Shown here in pieces: positions 52,465-62,055 of a stretch of DNA of 64,000 bases (its first letter is position 1; every line of letters starts with the position of its first letter). The stretch spans positions 1,302,001 to 1,366,000 of the forward strand of contig JAUFSD010000012.1 in assembly GCA_033030425.1 (NCBI GenBank). The letters run 5' to 3'. This DNA is from Verpa conica. Its lineage: Eukaryota; Ascomycota; Pezizomycetes; Pezizales; Morchellaceae. Under the pieces are notes generated by a model. That model did not search any database. It was not told the origin of the DNA and worked only from the letters and a program-made list of their open reading frames with translations. The position numbers were made by a program, and so were the translations under genes.

Positions 52465-52954
52465 ATGACATCAAAAGAGTCTGTAGAGAAACGGAACGCG
52501 AGAAACAAGTTCAGAAGACGGAGAGGCGCCATCATGAACAAGGCTTATGAGCTCAGCAAGCTCTGCGACGCAAAAATTTCCTTAATCATAGAAAAGGACG
52601 GCCGCTACTATACCTTCAGATCTACCGAGAATGAATCGTGGCCACCAACGATGAAGGAAATTGTTAGCTAATACCTCTCCAATACCTACGTCTGTTGCTA
52701 ATAAATCCCAGCAAAAAAGTTACCCTTCACCTGAGCACAGGCTCCCAGCTCACTTTGAGAAACAGCGTGTCGCTGAGACAACTCCCCCAAGAAAACCAAA
52801 CCCCGTCCTCGTACCTCCCTCCTTAGACCCAGACCAGATACTATCGGACTTAGTTCCTGGCCCCCGAAGGATTCAGATCAATAAATATCTAACCCTTCCT
52901 CAACCACAGAGAAGATCATATTTGGTGGATTATTTGCAATTTGTATTTCTTTAA
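52465..52954 (+). CDS. MADS-box (SRF-type) protein, small
   Basis: Exons 52465..52662 and 52712..52954 give 146 residues. Residues about 8-58 match a MADS domain: EKRNARNKFRRRRGAIMNKA, then YELSKLCDAKISLII, then KDGRYYTF. The pattern KA(Y/F)ELSxLCDA is the signature of SRF/MEF2-type DNA-binding helices. The rest is Pro-rich (PRKPNPVLVPPSLDP) and ends with a hydrophobic YLVDYLQFVFL. The intron donor is GTTAGC, weaker than usual, but it keeps frame and removes a stop. Full-length fungal MADS regulators (Mcm1, Rlm1 types) are much longer. Probable DNA-binding protein carried as cargo. Confidence 0.68.
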
Positions 52955-53488
52955 GAATAGTTTAAACTAGATCGTCTATACGTTTATTATCGCCTGTATG
53001 TTTATTATCGTCGGAGTTACTACTATAATTGTACGTACCTATATACATGCATCCTACCAGTCATAGCAAACCAGAATAGATATATATGCGCGTAGTACAC
53101 ATGCCTCCAGACCTACTATAGTGTAGCCGTAAATTGTGGAATAGCAGATTTCTCACATGCTACCTATCGGAAAATTTAAATACATGACCTAGCTACCTAT
53201 AGTTGATCCTAGGAAATTACATGGCTAAATTCGATCTTTAGCTAGCTGAATGGAATGAGTTCAATTTACATTTCCTTTTACTTCCCTTAAATTCTTCGAT
53301 CAAGGTAAACCATTTTTTCAAAAAATATATATTTTTATTTAGTAACTTTAAAGAATGCCTATATAATAGTACTGAAATTCGAACCATATACGCGCAAATT
53401 CAAACTAATTCCAACAAATCCCACAAACTATCTAGACCATATACGCGCAAATTCCAACTAATTCCTCAAACTAGCTAGCACAGATGGA
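52955..53488. other. Intergenic, A+T-rich with a direct repeat
   Basis: This contains the duplicated ACCATATACGCG word at 53382-53476. It lies between convergent genes. No gene is supported. Confidence 0.5.
53382..53476. repeat. Direct repeat of about 45 bp, two copies
   Basis: ACCATATACGCGCAAATTC followed by AACTAATTCC and CAAACTA-CTAG occurs twice, adjacent, with one insertion. Confidence 0.85.
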
Positions 53489-54145
53489 TCAAAGCCACAC
53501 TAGATTCATAACAAGCACAACTAAAGCAAGATGAGGACCGGATGACCCAACTCCATTCGGGGTGGCTGAGTGGGCTGGTGTACTATTATAGCCGGTAGCT
53601 ATGGGTTGAAAGGTTGTTGTAAGGTTGCCCCCATTTCCGAAAGAATCAGGCGTACCAGTCCAGATACACCCAGAACATATACTTGTTTGTTCGGCTTGTC
53701 CTGTGGAGTTTCCCCGAGAAGTGTTAAAAGAATCTCCTGCTCCCACGATACTCCCATTGCCTGCCCAGATGTAGTCAGATCCGTTACCAGCCCATCCAGT
53801 TGGCCTCGGATACAATTGTGTGTTTATTTGCTCAGTTTGATGTGTGGAATTTCCCCACAAAGTGCTGAAAGTCCCAGTTTCCACGATGCCCCCAGTGCTT
53901 GCCCAGGCACACCTGGACCCGGTACCGATAAATTCGGTTGGCCCCGGACACATGTAAGTGCTTGTTGGCTTAGTTTGAACTATAGAGTCCTCCCAGATAT
54001 GAGAGGTCTGGGAACTAAATTTAGGTCAGTGGCATACATCAAAATTTCATATAGAGCATAGTAGGTACCGGACTTTGGACTCCAGCTCAGCTGAACCCAC
54101 AGAGATCAAAACACCAAGCACAAGAATATAAGGTGGGAGATACAT
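53489..54145 (-). CDS. Secreted GPI-anchored-type wall protein with repeats
   Basis: Exon 1 is 54069-54145 and exon 2 is 53489-54014, giving 200 residues. Residues 1-20 (MYLPPYILVLGVLISVGSA) are a signal peptide, found only through the first exon. The mature part is rich in Gly, Ser, Thr, Trp and Asn. It carries about three diverged repeats around PGPTEFIGTGSRCAWAS, PRPTGWAGNGSDYIWAG and CSGCIWTGTPDSFGNGG, with several N-x-S/T sites. The C-terminus has a small-residue stretch (GVGSSG) followed by a hydrophobic tail (LALVVLVMNLVWL), typical of a GPI signal. The protein probably sits on the cell surface. No family is recognised. Confidence 0.62.
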
Positions 54146-54298
54146 TATTAGAAGTCTGACTCAATTTTTCGGTTGCTTTTGTTTTCCGAAGTGGAAGTAG
54201 AGGCGGTCGCAGGTGATTAAATATACTGTGGACATGGTAGCTTGGTTTTTTCCTGTGTTTCATCCTCCAGACTTAGCCATAACTGACTACATGGTCAT

Positions 54299-54449
54299 GG
54301 CTGGCGTTGCGGAACCACAATCAGCTCTACGGGGTGACAAATGGCTTTGTGGAACCACAATTGGCTCTGTGGGGTGGCAACTGGCTATATAGAACCACAA
54401 CCGGCTCCATACAACCACAGCCAACTTCATGGAACCACAACTAGCCCTT
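54299..54449. repeat. Degenerate GGAACCACAA tandem repeat
   Basis: About six copies of GGAACCACAA(C/T)(T/C)GGCTC alternate with GTGGGGTGGCAA-like units, with a period near 20-22 bases. It is strongly diverged and lies upstream of the acidic repeat gene. Confidence 0.7.
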
Positions 54450-54859
54450 TGAGCTTACATATAGCTAAACACTTTGTATAATTTAGGTGATATACATAAA
54501 AAAGGAGTACACTATCTTGTTCTGGTCAGTTACACTACTATATTTAGATATATTAATTGTTTGCGCTGAGGTGAAGTCGTTCACCTAATGGGAACTAAAA
54601 ACAGTCGCCTACTACTTGCAACTCAAAGTTGCTCCTCGCAAAGATATAAAGTCTCATTACAGACCTCGACTTTCTCACAAGAAATAATAACACCTAAAAA
54701 CACCATCTTAAAGAACCTAAAACGTCCTATACATATCCCGCCCTATCTATCACAACTCCCGACAGACATACAGACAGACCTTTCTTTTCACCCTTAGCTA
54801 CTACACTCGCATCTTTCCCATATTCCCTTTTCTTAGAGTCTTTACCATACCACTCAAAT

Positions 54860-56290
54860 ATGGCGAAAGACTCAAATACGGGGAAAGTTCAAAAGAAAAC
54901 CATGGCTGAAGTCGCAGCCCGAAAGACCAAGAGAGAACTTCTGAGCAGTTGGAGGAAGATTTTCGAAAATTCAACGAGCAGAAAATTTCAATTAGAGAAG
55001 CCTGTTATGGACGGCAGTGCCACTGAGGTTGAAAGGCTCGAGTACGAGAAATTACAGAGCGAAATTGATGATTTGCAACAGAGTATAGACACAGCAGCTG
55101 CGGAAGTAATGGATTGGGAGAAGGATGAAGCGGAAGAAGGGGGTGAAGAGAAGGGAGAAGGGAGTGAAGAGAAGGGAGAAGGGAGTGAAGAGAAGGGAGA
55201 AGGGGGTGAAGTGAAGGAAGTAGAGGAGCTTATGGATGATGTGGTGGAGGAAGTAGAGGAGCCTAAGGAGAAGGAGAAACACAAGAAACGCCAGAAACGT
55301 GGGAAATACACCAAAGAAGAGCTTGATGAAGATCCAGTATTTGAACTTGATAATAATATGTGGAGCTTTAATGGCCGTGTCGAAGGCTGTATGAAGTCTG
55401 GGTTTGGACATCGATTGCTCATAGCACGTGGACCACGGAGATTCTGTATCTACCGCCTAATCGCATCTAGCACGTACCCTGGAACATGGACTAGTGCTGG
55501 GAGTAACAAAATTGCGGGCCGGAAACTTGAAAATGATAGTTCTAAGACTGATCGACCTACCTTTAAGATCCTCGGGGTTGCATACGACGATAAGGGCCGC
55601 GGGCCAGATATCATAGATCCATCGAATTATGCTCCAGGCAAAAAAGGAAAGTTCCCGCCTACGTATATAAAGGTACGCTGGAGTGATAACGATTCAACTA
55701 CTTGGGAAACTAGAACAGTGTTGCGTTCATTTTATGGGAAAATGGGTGCGGACAAGTGCATTTTCCAGGCCGCAGAAAAGTTTGAGGGGGATGCGGCGCG
55801 TTTTCTCAAGAAGAACCCGAACTGGCACAAGAAGGAGGATCCTGATTGGAAGAAAAAGCATATCAAAATTGAAGATAGCGATACCGACGACAGCTCCGAC
55901 TCCGACTCCGACTCCGACTCCGACTCCGACTCCGACTCTGACTCCGACTCCGACTCTGACTCCGACTCCGACTCCGACTCTGATGATGAAGAGGAGAAGG
56001 GGAAGGAGGAGGCGAGAAAGGAGAAGATAAGGAAGGAGAAGGAGGAGAAGGAGAGGAAGGAGAAGGAGGAGAAGGAGAGGAAGGAGAAGGAGGAGAAGGA
56101 GAGGAAGGAGAAGGAGGAGAGGGAGAGGAAGGAGAGGAAGGAAAAGAAGGAGAAGGGGGAGGGGAAGGAGAAGAAAGAGAAGAAAGAGAAGAAGGAGAGG
56201 AAGAAGGAAAAGAAGGAGAAGGGGGAGGGGAAGGAGAAGAAGGAGAAGAGTAAGGGGAAAAACAAAGTGAAAACCGAAGGTTTGACTTAA
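54860..56290 (+). CDS. Acidic, low-complexity protein with chromo-like segment
   Basis: A single exon encodes 476 residues. Residues 60-80 have a short coiled coil (LEYEKLQSEIDDLQQSI). Residues 95-125 are Glu/Gly repeats (EEKGEGS). Residues about 150-315 are the only globular part: FELDNNMWSFNGRVEGCMKS, RRFCIYRLI, then FKILGVAYDDKGR and YIKVRWSDNDSTTWETRTVL. The last stretch looks like a chromodomain beta-sheet plus Trp. Then come about 17 Ser-Asp pairs and a Lys/Glu-rich tail of about 90 residues (KEEKERKE units). Likely nuclear from its charge and KKRQKRGK stretches. Function unknown. Frames on the opposite strand are shadows of the low-complexity DNA. Confidence 0.6.
   Translation: MAKDSNTGKVQKKTMAEVAARKTKRELLSSWRKIFENSTSRKFQLEKPVMDGSATEVERLEYEKLQSEIDDLQQSIDTAAAEVMDWEKDEAEEGGEEKGEGSEEKGEGSEEKGEGGEVKEVEELMDDVVEEVEEPKEKEKHKKRQKRGKYTKEELDEDPVFELDNNMWSFNGRVEGCMKSGFGHRLLIARGPRRFCIYRLIASSTYPGTWTSAGSNKIAGRKLENDSSKTDRPTFKILGVAYDDKGRGPDIIDPSNYAPGKKGKFPPTYIKVRWSDNDSTTWETRTVLRSFYGKMGADKCIFQAAEKFEGDAARFLKKNPNWHKKEDPDWKKKHIKIEDSDTDDSSDSDSDSDSDSDSDSDSDSDSDSDSDSDSDDEEEKGKEEARKEKIRKEKEEKERKEKEEKERKEKEEKERKEKEERERKERKEKKEKGEGKEKKEKKEKKERKKEKKEKGEGKEKKEKSKGKNKVKTEGLT
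55885..55983 (+). repeat. (GACTCC)n hexanucleotide repeat
   Basis: About sixteen GACTCC/GACTCT units in tandem encode the Ser-Asp run. Confidence 0.9.
56002..56262 (+). repeat. Purine-only GGAGAAGGA repeat
   Basis: Almost uninterrupted A/G on the plus strand for about 260 bases, coding the Lys/Glu tail. The mirror-symmetric purine tract could form triplex DNA in vitro. Confidence 0.85.
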
Positions 56291-56382
56291 TAGACCGACA
56301 TGAAATATATATTGCAGCTGGCTGTAATATAACACTACTTTACTATATGGAGGTGCTGCGCTAGGTTAACTTTATTTTTTAT

Positions 56383-56466
56383 TTTTTTTACACATTCCTT
56401 TTTAGCTCTATTCTGTTTTTGTTTTTGTTTTTTACACATTCCTTTTTAGCTCTATTCTGTTTTTGT
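56383..56466. repeat. 40-bp direct duplication
   Basis: TTTTTTACACATTCCTTTTT then AGCTCTATTCTGTTTTTGT occurs twice in tandem just downstream of the acidic-protein gene. Confidence 0.9.
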
Positions 56467-56928
56467 TTCTTTGTTTCTTTCCTAAGATATGTTTCCCGCG
56501 CTAGCGCGATGTTTTCTCAAAAATACATTCTTTCTATTCTAAAATCCCATCAATTAACGCCTTGCTATATAATAAACTATGAAGCACAACAGTAGCCTAG
56601 TGAGAAACTAAAAGAAGACTACCGAGGTGAGTGATAACTAAACAAAAAACTAAACACCGATAACATATAACAGTGGAAAAATCCGCCTGATAAATCACGG
56701 AAGAATACAACTTTTCGATCTCTATTGAGGGCCAAATTACCCCGCTATATATAGATGATAGCTTACATCGATTTCTCCGTAAAACAGGTAGTACACCCAT
56801 AGATATCCCACAAAGTAAAACGTAGTACAAAATAAATATTCAACGAAATAAAAACTAGTATCCAGCGAAATATCAACGCTTTGAAACACGATCGAGGGTT
56901 GCCTATATAGCGCCACCCATCAAACTCT

Positions 56929-57846
56929 TCACATTAATAGGGCTAATAGGGTGAGGGGGCGGGATTCGATCGGTTTGAGTAGTTTCCCCCCTTCGAATAT
57001 ACCGCTGACGTAGTTCTTATTTTGATATAAGAACCAACAAGCTTCCATAGTCCCAGAAGTATATGCGTTTTCGAATGGCGAAAGGGTTTCCCCCTCTTGA
57101 TGGACTAGGGCACCTTTCTCAAGCAGCAAGGACATGTACTCGACTATACCATCATGTCCACGCGGACCATTACCGGCTAACATGCAGAGGGGACTGCGAC
57201 CTTTACAGCCGCGGTTGACATCAGCGCCGCGCTCGATAAGAAATTTTATCATAACTTTATTAAACTCGTAGCATGAAAGATAAAATGCTGTTGCACCATG
57301 GGGGTCGAGAGTATTAATAGATATGATACCCTCGCTAAGAAGTTGATCAAGGAACTTTAGTATAGCCGGGCTGCGAGACTGGAGGGCTGCAGTGCAGAGA
57401 AGGGGGTTAGGGGTATCCACCCAATCGCCAAGAATGCGGTTCCGACAAAGAAGCTCCACCATTTCTATGTTATCCAGTAGGATTGCGGCATGAAGTACTG
57501 TATATCGATACCCAGTCCCCCCCACCTTGATATTGGCTCCGCCATCTATCAATATTGAAAGACTCTCAAGATCCCGAGCTAAGAGTATTGGGGGGTTGCC
57601 ACAGGTTCCTATCTTGTCGATGATACCAGCCGGTTGATACTTCTTGTGGAATCTCATGAGATCATGATTATTACACAGTACGGCGTTGTAAAGTGACAGC
57701 TCGATAGGTATACGGTCATATAACACTTTACCAAGCGAGGAATTAAGCATATGGCAAGTTCGGCGAAGGCGGGACAAATCCTTGTAGTCAAGGCACTTGG
57801 CTATGGCAAGGATTACTTCCATGGGTAAAATAGGTAATGTGGACAT
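56929..57846 (-). CDS. F-box protein with ankyrin repeats
   Basis: A single exon encodes 305 residues. Residues 4-45 are an F-box (LPILPMEVILAIAKCLDYKD, then LSRLRRTCHMLNSSL), the docking module for Skp1 in SCF ubiquitin ligases. From about residue 60 come ankyrin repeats, with clear examples at 85-115 (ESLSILIDGGANIKVGG), 118-150 (VLHAAILLDNIEMVELL), 190-225 (ATAFYLSCYEFNKVMIKF then LIERGADVNRG) and 230-265 (SPLCMLAGNG then LLEKGA). F-box/ankyrin proteins are abundant and expanding in many ascomycetes. This one looks intact; its target is unknown. Confidence 0.82.
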   Translation of the reverse strand: MSTLPILPMEVILAIAKCLDYKDLSRLRRTCHMLNSSLGKVLYDRIPIELSLYNAVLCNNHDLMRFHKKYQPAGIIDKIGTCGNPPILLARDLESLSILIDGGANIKVGGTGYRYTVLHAAILLDNIEMVELLCRNRILGDWVDTPNPLLCTAALQSRSPAILKFLDQLLSEGIISINTLDPHGATAFYLSCYEFNKVMIKFLIERGADVNRGCKGRSPLCMLAGNGPRGHDGIVEYMSLLLEKGALVHQEGETLSPFENAYTSGTMEACWFLYQNKNYVSGIFEGGKLLKPIESRPLTLLALLM

Positions 57847-58062
57847 TCTATATCCTTGAGGGAGATGGTGGATAGGAAGATGAAGAGGCGGAGCTGATGG
57901 GGAAGAGTTGATGGAGGGAACTAATGGAGGGAAGAAATAATGGAGAGAAAAGCTGATCGAGGGAAGGACTGAGTGGCATTTATACCAGTTGAATCAGTAA
58001 AGCTGTATGAAAACCCCCGGCATAGGCAAGGCGTACGTCGTAGTATAGTATCCTATCGCATT

Positions 58063-58112
58063 GTGAACTGCTACATGTGAGACACTACACGCGAAACGCG
58101 CTGCAGTGCAGG
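58063..58112 (+). repeat. Dispersed GCTACATGTG family copy
   Basis: TGTGAACTGCTACATGTGAG then ACACTACACGCGAAACGCG, followed by CTGCAG. Confidence 0.6.
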
Positions 58113-58141
58113 ATCATTCATACGGTATAATATTATATCAT

Positions 58142-58186
58142 ATTGAGAAATGCTATATTTGAAACGCGCCACAGGGCAGGCATTAC
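58142..58186 (+). repeat. Dispersed GCTACATGTG family copy
   Basis: TTGAGAAATGCTATATTTGA then AACGCGCCACAGGGCAGGCAT. It is most like the 59148 copy. Confidence 0.6.
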
Positions 58187-58364
58187 TAGCTTCAACCTAA
58201 GTAACAAGACTATCCACTACTCGCAAAGAATAGGCCCCTCTCTACCGAGACTCAAATTACCTAACTGGTAAATAGCATATATCCTCTATGGGGTATTTGC
58301 TCTACTAGAATTATTACTATAATTTAACTTAGCTTACTAAAGAAAAAATCATAAGGGAGATAAC

Positions 58365-59009
58365 TTACACCAATTTTAAGGCAGCAAGCCTCATTAAGTC
58401 TAGGGCCGTATTCTGAAACCGTATCTTGCCGATACATGCATACATCACTACCTCGACTGCATCTGCTTCCGGAAAAGCGGGTATGAGTGCTTCGGTAGAA
58501 AAGCCGCTATATGCCATGAACTCGATGGTATTGTTGCGATCAGTGCTATTCTCTTGTGTCCAGTCGATATTCTCTACTTTTTCAATAAAGTAGGTACTCT
58601 CAAACTCCTCATCTGACATTTCTTCTAAATTGATTCGTTGAGTTACCGTAGGGGCGTTTCCCTCCTCCGCGGGTGTAGAGGTGGCCGAGAAGGTAATACT
58701 GTCTTCCGCAACGATACTGTGATGATGTCCTTCTATGGTGTTCTCACTATGACCCAAATCAACTTAGTTAGAGGGAAAGAATACAGTGCTAAGGGTAACT
58801 TACATCAAGTACTCTGGATCGTCGGTGCATTCTTCGAGAGCCCTGGCCGTCCCTGGCAAGCACAGTGAGGGCCGTACGTTCGTGTCTGCTGTCAATTCGC
58901 TTCGAGTTTCGGAGGGCTGATCCACTACCAACGTGCATAATAGACTTTCTTCCTGATCTTCTGGGGCTCTAAGCACCTCTTTAACGTCTAGTATCTGACA
59001 GAGATCCAT
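58365..59009 (-). CDS. Hypothetical acidic protein
   Basis: Exons 58804-59009 and 58365-58746 join across a GTAAGT/CATAG intron to 195 residues. The protein is acidic throughout: MDLCQILDVKEVLRAPEDQE, the EECTDDPEYLIENTIEGHHH junction, EEMSDEEFESTYFIEKVENI and a Pro-Glu-Ala-rich FPEADAVEVV. No domain is recognised. The reading stops at KLV-TAA, but the bases there (GGTGTAAGT) also look like a donor, so a further small exon is possible. It lies between the F-box gene and the plus-strand gene at 59624. Confidence 0.5.
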
Positions 59010-59147
59010 GTTTACTACCTTAGTCCAAATACTTGGGCTTCAAGCCGTTTATAACAAGATTGACCAGAAAGAAAGCTCGATGATTTAACTACCCTAACCC
59101 CGGAGTTTTGACCTCTGCGCTTTGATATCGCATCACGCCGGTCGTTT

Positions 59148-59192
59148 TGTGAAATGCTACATGCAAAACACGCCACAGCGCTAAGCATACAG
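59148..59192 (+). repeat. Dispersed GCTACATGTG family copy
   Basis: GTGAAATGCTACATGCAAAA then CACGCCACAGCGCTAAGCAT. Confidence 0.6.
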
Positions 59193-59623
59193 TTACCGCA
59201 CTTAGCGTATATATACACAGTCTAGATCTCGTACTTGAACCCCTTACTTCGTAGATCCTAATATACAGTAAGGATATTTCCAGGGGTACAGGAACGGTAA
59301 AAAAAGATCCAGAAACCCGAGACACGAGAATCAGCGTTTCTATTCGTTCTTTAGGTTTTGGAAAAGACTCTAGTAGTAGGGTTGGCCGCAAGACCCTGTT
59401 AGCAGACCCTTATTTCTCGATCTTTTTTGCCATACGCTATATCTACCGCACATACAACAAATTTCCAAGGTCACCCCCAAGCTTTCATATATTCTTTTAA
59501 AGTGTGTGCTCAACCGCGTGTCTTGAGCGCTAAAGTACCCACCTGCCAAGATCTCGAACGCTGCCAAGCCGAGTAAACTTTATTGTTTCACCCCGCCTAC
59601 CCCACTTCCTCCCTCACGCCACA

Positions 59624-60193
59624 ATGGATACAGATACAGTTGCTTCGGCGTCGGCGTCGGCGTCGGCCTCAGCTCCCAAAATCCCAGCGCCAGCAGCAAA
59701 ACCTCATCAGCTAACAGCAAAGACAGTCTATTCACTTATTACGGTTACTCACACTCGCAGAGTTGAGATAAATAAAGGTAGGCTTGGGAAGATGGTAGAA
59801 TGATTACGGAATACCGGGAGTCCTGAGAAATTCGACTAATTCGGTCACCCTGTAGTGGTCCGGGACGTTTATAAAGCCCACCTAAAAAGTGTTGATGTTG
59901 CATTCGAAGACATTCCTGAACAGACTATGATGAAAGCGGTAGAGGAGTTAAGGAGAAAGCTGCCTGATGTATTCGAGCAATGCGAGGGGGATTGGTACGG
60001 AATATGGCTGCTACATAACCGACATAGGGGGAGATTCCGGGAGGTAAGAAGATCAGTGATCTTGAAGGAACACCTGGGTCAGGTGGCGATGAAGAACAAA
60101 GTATGTTTTGACCAAAAAAGTAATTTATTGTTATAAACTAAAGTTGTGATTTCTTTTTAGGGGATGAGGAGAAATGACCAGGCTCGTTTATAG
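59624..60193 (+). CDS. Small basic protein, paralogue of the gene at 63479
   Basis: Exons 59624..59777, 59856..60100 and 60161..60193 give 143 residues. Residues 1-30 are Ala/Ser/Pro-rich, with a GCGTCG repeat coding (AS)n. Residues about 52-105 hold VVRDVYKAHLKSVDVAFEDI, PEQTMMKAVEELRRKLPDVF and a Trp-rich GDWYGIWLLHNR. The RD(V/Y)(Y/W)K...(F/W)xxI...VEELRRK pattern recurs in the gene at 63479 (REYWKIDVRRWTELDDEII, KKVENEIRRRV). The rest is basic. The layout recalls the small helical domains next to plant transposase-type DNA-binding proteins, but this is weak. Function unknown. Confidence 0.55.
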
Positions 60194-60319
60194 TTTTAGA
60201 TTTGATAACATATTTTATAAATTTACGATCTCTAGTAAACGACTCTTTCTTACTAGTGCTACAGAAATTATGCAAGGACACTACATGCGCGTCAAAAACT
60301 CATACCAAGATATCCATCG

Positions 60320-60601
60320 CTAGCCAATAATTAATCGGTCCTCAAAAAGACTCGATTGCTTGTATCGACGCCACAAGAACTACATATACCCACAAATTAG
60401 TTCCCATAGTAACGAACATAAGCTCGAGATGCTTTGAGATAAACCTTCAACACATACCTTTAAAAATTGAAAATATAACAAAATACTGAGTACTACCATG
60501 ATTGAAATCCAAACATCAGCCATGTAGAACTCCCTCTCCTCAAACAAAGACACCGTAGGACCAGCCGCCCCAGATTCATCAATTGATTCAGTCGGTGGCA
60601 T
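60320..60601 (-). CDS. Small single-pass membrane protein
   Basis: Exons 60458-60601 and 60320-60379 join in phase 0 over a 78-bp intron (GTATGT...GTAG) to 67 residues. After a polar N-terminus (PPTESIDESGAAGP) residues 29-46 form one hydrophobic helix (VWISIMVVLSILLYFQFL), followed by a basic tail (WRRYKQSS). The positive-inside rule would put the C-terminus in the cytosol. No family is recognised, and the short length limits confidence. Confidence 0.45.
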
Positions 60602-61381
60602 CTAACTCAGTGTCAGCAACCGTTATAACAGCTAGGAGACATATACAAACCGAAAAATGAAGAAAAAATTATATTGATCGGAAGGATTTCACTGGACTCG
60701 TAGAAAAACCAAGTTGCACTATGTTATTGGCGTATGGATAGAAAAAGAATTGACGGGGTTATTGAGCCATTTATCTACTTCAAAAGCTGTATGTCTGGCT
60801 AGATCAATCTCTGTACGGTTTTAGGGAGTTTGATTATCTTTGCTTTTAGTAATAATCATGTTGTATATTATCTACGTGGCACGTTTATCATTTCACATAT
60901 CGCATTTATCATTTAGCGCCGTGCGCACGGGAAGCCTTGCATGCTGCGAACGCTCCAGCCACCATATTCCTTGGCGAAGCTACGACGCCGCCGAAACCCC
61001 TCACAGATTCCCCCAATTAGGCGCCCCATGTATTTATGATTAATTCATTCGTTCATACCCCCAATCAGGCCCAATAAACTCAAGCAGGTGATTGAGGGAC
61101 ATTCGCAGCACTGTAGCTTAGGCTTAGAGACAGAACATAAACCATGAGAAAATAGTGTCAAGTCTAGGAATATTTCTTAATAAATTTATTTACTATATAA
61201 TATAATCAATATTAATTTCTAACTACGGTGAAACTACTCAAATAGTTTCAACTGGATAAGTCCGTAATATGATGGCCTCCTACGTAAACCATGTTGGAAG
61301 CTGTCCTATAGCTGTCTAAGTGAGTTATGGGCCTATCTAGACGCAATCACCGGTCTTTTCTTTTTTGCGGGAGTTCATTCC

Positions 61382-61425
61382 GTTGCATATGTAGCAAATC
61401 GTATTTAGCATTTTGCGCCAGTGTG
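61382..61425 (-). repeat. Inverted, diverged copy of the dispersed repeat family
   Basis: On the minus strand this reads GGCGCAAAATGCTAAATACG then ATTTGCTACATATGC. The GCTACATATG core and the nearby AATGCTAAA match the copy near 32370-32395, which also sits beside the CATCCTCCAA array. Confidence 0.5.
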
Positions 61426-61580
61426 TACTACCACACATACCATGAGGGTATTATTTCATCACATGTTGAGGTAATTGACATAGCTCCAATGGGGTGCAGT
61501 CTATGCAAGATACTGGGGCCATCCACTGCCTTGGCGCCTTATCATACGTTGGGGGTGTTAAGGTATATTGAGGGTGTCTG

Positions 61581-61630
61581 AGGATGTTGGAGGATGTTGG
61601 AGGACGTTGGAGGATGTTGGAGGATGTCCT
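61581..61630. repeat. AGGATGTTGG tandem array
   Basis: Five 10-bp units form the reverse complement of the array at 32281-32330. The left flank (ATCATACGTTGGGGGTGTTA) is the reverse complement of the right flank of the other array with few changes. Confidence 0.9.
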
Positions 61631-62055
61631 AGTAAACTATGGATGTCGGGTTACGTACACCTGGAACTACCTTGATACAGGTCAGCTCCAGCCGCTTCTT
61701 TGGTCGTCTATCTTAGCCAGTGATATTCAAGGTGTTCGTGGTCTCATAAAGTTCTGAGATGGACGGGCCTATATACTACCTAAGTTTACGGGGGTTTAAC
61801 ATGAATAGTGGGTCTTTCACATAGTTGAGACGAATGTGCCTCTGTTCGAGTGCTCGGTTTTGTAGAGGAGTGGCAAGAAATTTGACAAAACCAGACAAGG
61901 TAGTTGACCCTTGTTAAAAGCCTGGCTAGAGGTAAGGAAGTTTAGATAACATTTTAAGGTATTTATACTACGTGCACATCCAGCCTACTACGTGCACATC
62001 CAGCCTTGTGCACTCTGTTACACTGCAAGAATATCCTCCCTATAGTAGAAAAAAA

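Larger units (their letters stand above)
57847..58364. other. Intergenic with dispersed-repeat copies
   Basis: This holds a GGAGGGAA-rich promoter-like stretch just upstream of the F-box gene and two copies of the dispersed GCTACATGTG family (58063 and 58142). Confidence 0.5.
60602..62055. other. Intergenic with inverted repeat copies
   Basis: Short frames at 60840-61043 and 61327-61581 lie over repeat copies and are not called. The stretch carries diverged inverted copies of the dispersed family (about 60880-60930 and 61382-61425), the AGGATGTTGG array, and a duplicated CTACGTGCACATCCAGC at 61969-62003. Confidence 0.5.

Noticed and set aside
55727..56335. 202-codon minus-strand frame, Leu-rich
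   Set aside because: Translation of the purine repeat on the wrong strand; low complexity only.
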